DNA of 7,182 nt from Clostridiales bacterium (GTDB taxonomy: Bacteria; Bacillota; Clostridia; Oscillospirales; Oscillospiraceae), in contig PITX01000066.1 in the NCBI GenBank assembly GCA_017577345.1, forward strand, positions 1 through 7,182, written 5' to 3'. This document shows, in pieces, positions 5,916 to 7,182 of this stretch. Within the stretch, counting starts at the first letter, position 1. Every line of letters starts with the position of its first letter. The notes beneath the pieces are model-generated. The model did not search any database and was not told the DNA's origin. It saw only the letters and a list, made by a program, of their open reading frames with translations. The translations under genes were made by a program, and so were the position numbers.

Positions 5916-7153
5916 TTACGATCAACAAGCCGTATTTACAGCAGCAGACCGGTGAGAATGCCGGCTATACAAGACTCTGCAGCGATATTCAGCTTGACGG
6001 CGAGGTACACAATATCTGGTACGAGGTTGAAAACGAGTATGCGCAGTATCTCTGCTTCGAACGCGCTGATGCATTCCTGATCGGGATCCTCCCTCTGGCG
6101 ATGGCGTTTAAACATGACATCAAAATTGTGGATTGCCCGATTTCAGAACGGATCTTCTGGCAGACGAAAAATATGCTGATCCCCGCACTCGCGAAATACT
6201 CCGACTATTACAGCCTGATTTCCGTAGAGAGCGAGATCGATAACACGGAGTTCGACTCTTATGCAGTCGGCACAGGCTTCTCTGCGGGCGTGGACTCCTT
6301 CTATACACTTCTGAAAAACTGCAAAGAAAAGACGCACAGTTTTAATATTACGCATCTGGCATTTTTCAATGTCGGCGCCTGTGGCAGTTACGGCGGCAAA
6401 CATGCAGAGCAGCGCTTTCACAAGAGAATTTCCTTGTATCAGGACTTTGTCGGTGAATTGGGCGTCAAGTTTGTGAAAGTAAACTCCAACATCAGTGAGT
6501 TTGTGATGATGAGTTATAATTTCACGCACAGTTTTCGCTCTATGTCGGCAGTTCTTGCGCTGCAAAAGTTGTTTAAGGTGTATTACTATTCAGCGGACTA
6601 CACACTGAAAGAATTCTGCTTCAGCCCATATGACAGTTCCTTCTATGATCTTTTGAATACACAATGCTTTACGACGGAAAACACCAGGTTCTACACGACC
6701 GGCGCAGTTGAGACCCGGGTGGAAAAGCTGGAGTATATTTCACAGTATCCGGAAACTTACGGGTTGCTGAATGTCTGTAATACAAATGATGAAAACTGCA
6801 GAACCTGCGAGAAGTTCATCAGAACAATGGCGGGGCTGTATTCCATCAACGCATTGGAGAAGTACGACAAAGTGTTCGATGTGCCCTACTTTAAGCAGCA
6901 CCTTTCTCACAATCTGGCTTTTGTACTGTCAAAATCGAAAGACGGCACAGTAGAGGCGCTGTACTTTAAGGAAATCGTTGACAAAATGAAGGAAAACGGA
7001 ATCAAGATCCCGTTCGCCGCACGCCTGAAGGCCATCCCGCTTTCTGTCAAGTTCAAGGCGATTGCGATTGCCCGCAAAAACAAAAAACTCAGAAAATGGT
7101 GGCATCAGAGAATCAACAAAAAAGACGGCGTCCGATTTGCAGATGTTCCGTAA
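5912..7153 (+). CDS. PP-loop ATP-pyrophosphatase-like protein of unknown substrate
   Basis: I know no named enzyme for this protein, but it carries a PP-loop: TGFSAGVDSFYTL (121-133), matching the SGGxDS nucleotide-binding loop of N-type ATP pyrophosphatases (asparagine synthetase, QueC/ExsB, WbpG-type). That loop supports adenylation of a carboxylate, amide or similar group with release of pyrophosphate. About 120 residues precede the loop, including EYAQYLCFERADAFLIGILPLAM, which I believe recurs in unnamed polysaccharide-locus proteins. A cysteine cluster sits at C289, C296 and C299 (C-x6-C-x2-C); the next position of a four-cysteine zinc site would be residue 302, here Phe. Residues 371-404 hold 13 Lys/Arg and no acidic residue, plus a WW pair. 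It is not obviously WbpG, whose N-terminal cysteine region is absent. ATG 5912 overlaps the opine dehydrogenase stop (ATGA), with only a weak purine-rich site upstream, so coupling is likely. Confidence 0.72.
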   Translation: MITINKPYLQQQTGENAGYTRLCSDIQLDGEVHNIWYEVENEYAQYLCFERADAFLIGILPLAMAFKHDIKIVDCPISERIFWQTKNMLIPALAKYSDYYSLISVESEIDNTEFDSYAVGTGFSAGVDSFYTLLKNCKEKTHSFNITHLAFFNVGACGSYGGKHAEQRFHKRISLYQDFVGELGVKFVKVNSNISEFVMMSYNFTHSFRSMSAVLALQKLFKVYYYSADYTLKEFCFSPYDSSFYDLLNTQCFTTENTRFYTTGAVETRVEKLEYISQYPETYGLLNVCNTNDENCRTCEKFIRTMAGLYSINALEKYDKVFDVPYFKQHLSHNLAFVLSKSKDGTVEALYFKEIVDKMKENGIKIPFAARLKAIPLSVKFKAIAIARKNKKLRKWWHQRINKKDGVRFADVP

Positions 7154-7167
7154 GACAGCAACGAATT

Positions 7168-7175
7168 AGGAGAGG
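7168..7175 (+). promoter_or_regulatory. Shine-Dalgarno of a following gene outside the window
   Basis: AGGAGAGG follows the PP-loop gene's stop by 14 bases, and seven bases remain after it before the window ends, the normal spacing for a start codon at or just after the right edge. The operon therefore continues. There is no terminator-like hairpin in the 29 bases after the stop. Confidence 0.6.
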
Positions 7176-7182
7176 TTGATAC

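Noticed and set aside
5912..7153. Assignment of the PP-loop protein as WbpG (sugar amidotransferase) or QueC
   Set aside because: It lacks the N-terminal cysteine region of WbpG and the short length and full four-cysteine zinc site of QueC; only the PP-loop and part of the cysteine pattern are shared.

Overview
The window is a tightly packed, all-plus-strand stretch of a surface-polysaccharide (capsule, exopolysaccharide or O-antigen-like) biosynthesis operon. The organism is probably a Gram-positive anaerobe of the Clostridia, perhaps a gut Ruminococcus/Oscillospiraceae-type lineage. That guess rests on AGGAG-type ribosome binding sites, mixed ATG/GTG starts, a moderate base composition (roughly half G+C in the main genes) and the style of the proteins. 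There is no rRNA or phylogenetic marker here, so taxonomy is a soft inference.

Layout: (1) bases 1-74 hold a good Shine-Dalgarno and a disturbed 5' end; (2) 75-965 is the C-terminal half of a split transketolase; (3) 962-2080 is a GT-B family 4 glycosyltransferase that overlaps it by four bases; (4) 2084-3397 is a TviB/WbpO-type UDP-N-acetylhexosamine 6-dehydrogenase; (5) 3404-3824 is a small AT-rich block, a four-helix-bundle (23S rRNA intervening-sequence type) gene enclosed by inverted arrays of a seven-base repeat; (6) 3843-4817 is a TviC/WbpP-type UDP-hexosamine(uronate) 4-epimerase; (7) 4833-5915 is an opine (octopine/nopaline) dehydrogenase-family enzyme; (8) 5912-7153 is a PP-loop ATP-pyrophosphatase-like protein of unknown substrate, overlapping the opine dehydrogenase gene by four bases; (9) a strong Shine-Dalgarno at the right edge announces another gene just outside the window.

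How it may fit together: the dehydrogenase and epimerase form the known pair that converts UDP-GlcNAc to UDP-GalNAcA, and the glycosyltransferase would place a sugar on the growing repeat unit. The unusual part is the translationally coupled opine dehydrogenase plus PP-loop enzyme. My hypothesis is that the first makes an N-(carboxyalkyl)amino acid and the second activates a carboxylate by adenylation to form an amide, giving an opine- or amide-decorated uronic acid. That would be a cluster-encoded tailoring route that I cannot match to a described system. Separately, the four-helix-bundle cassette appears inserted into the operon between two genes that act in one pathway, and it looks like a small mobile or formerly mobile unit.
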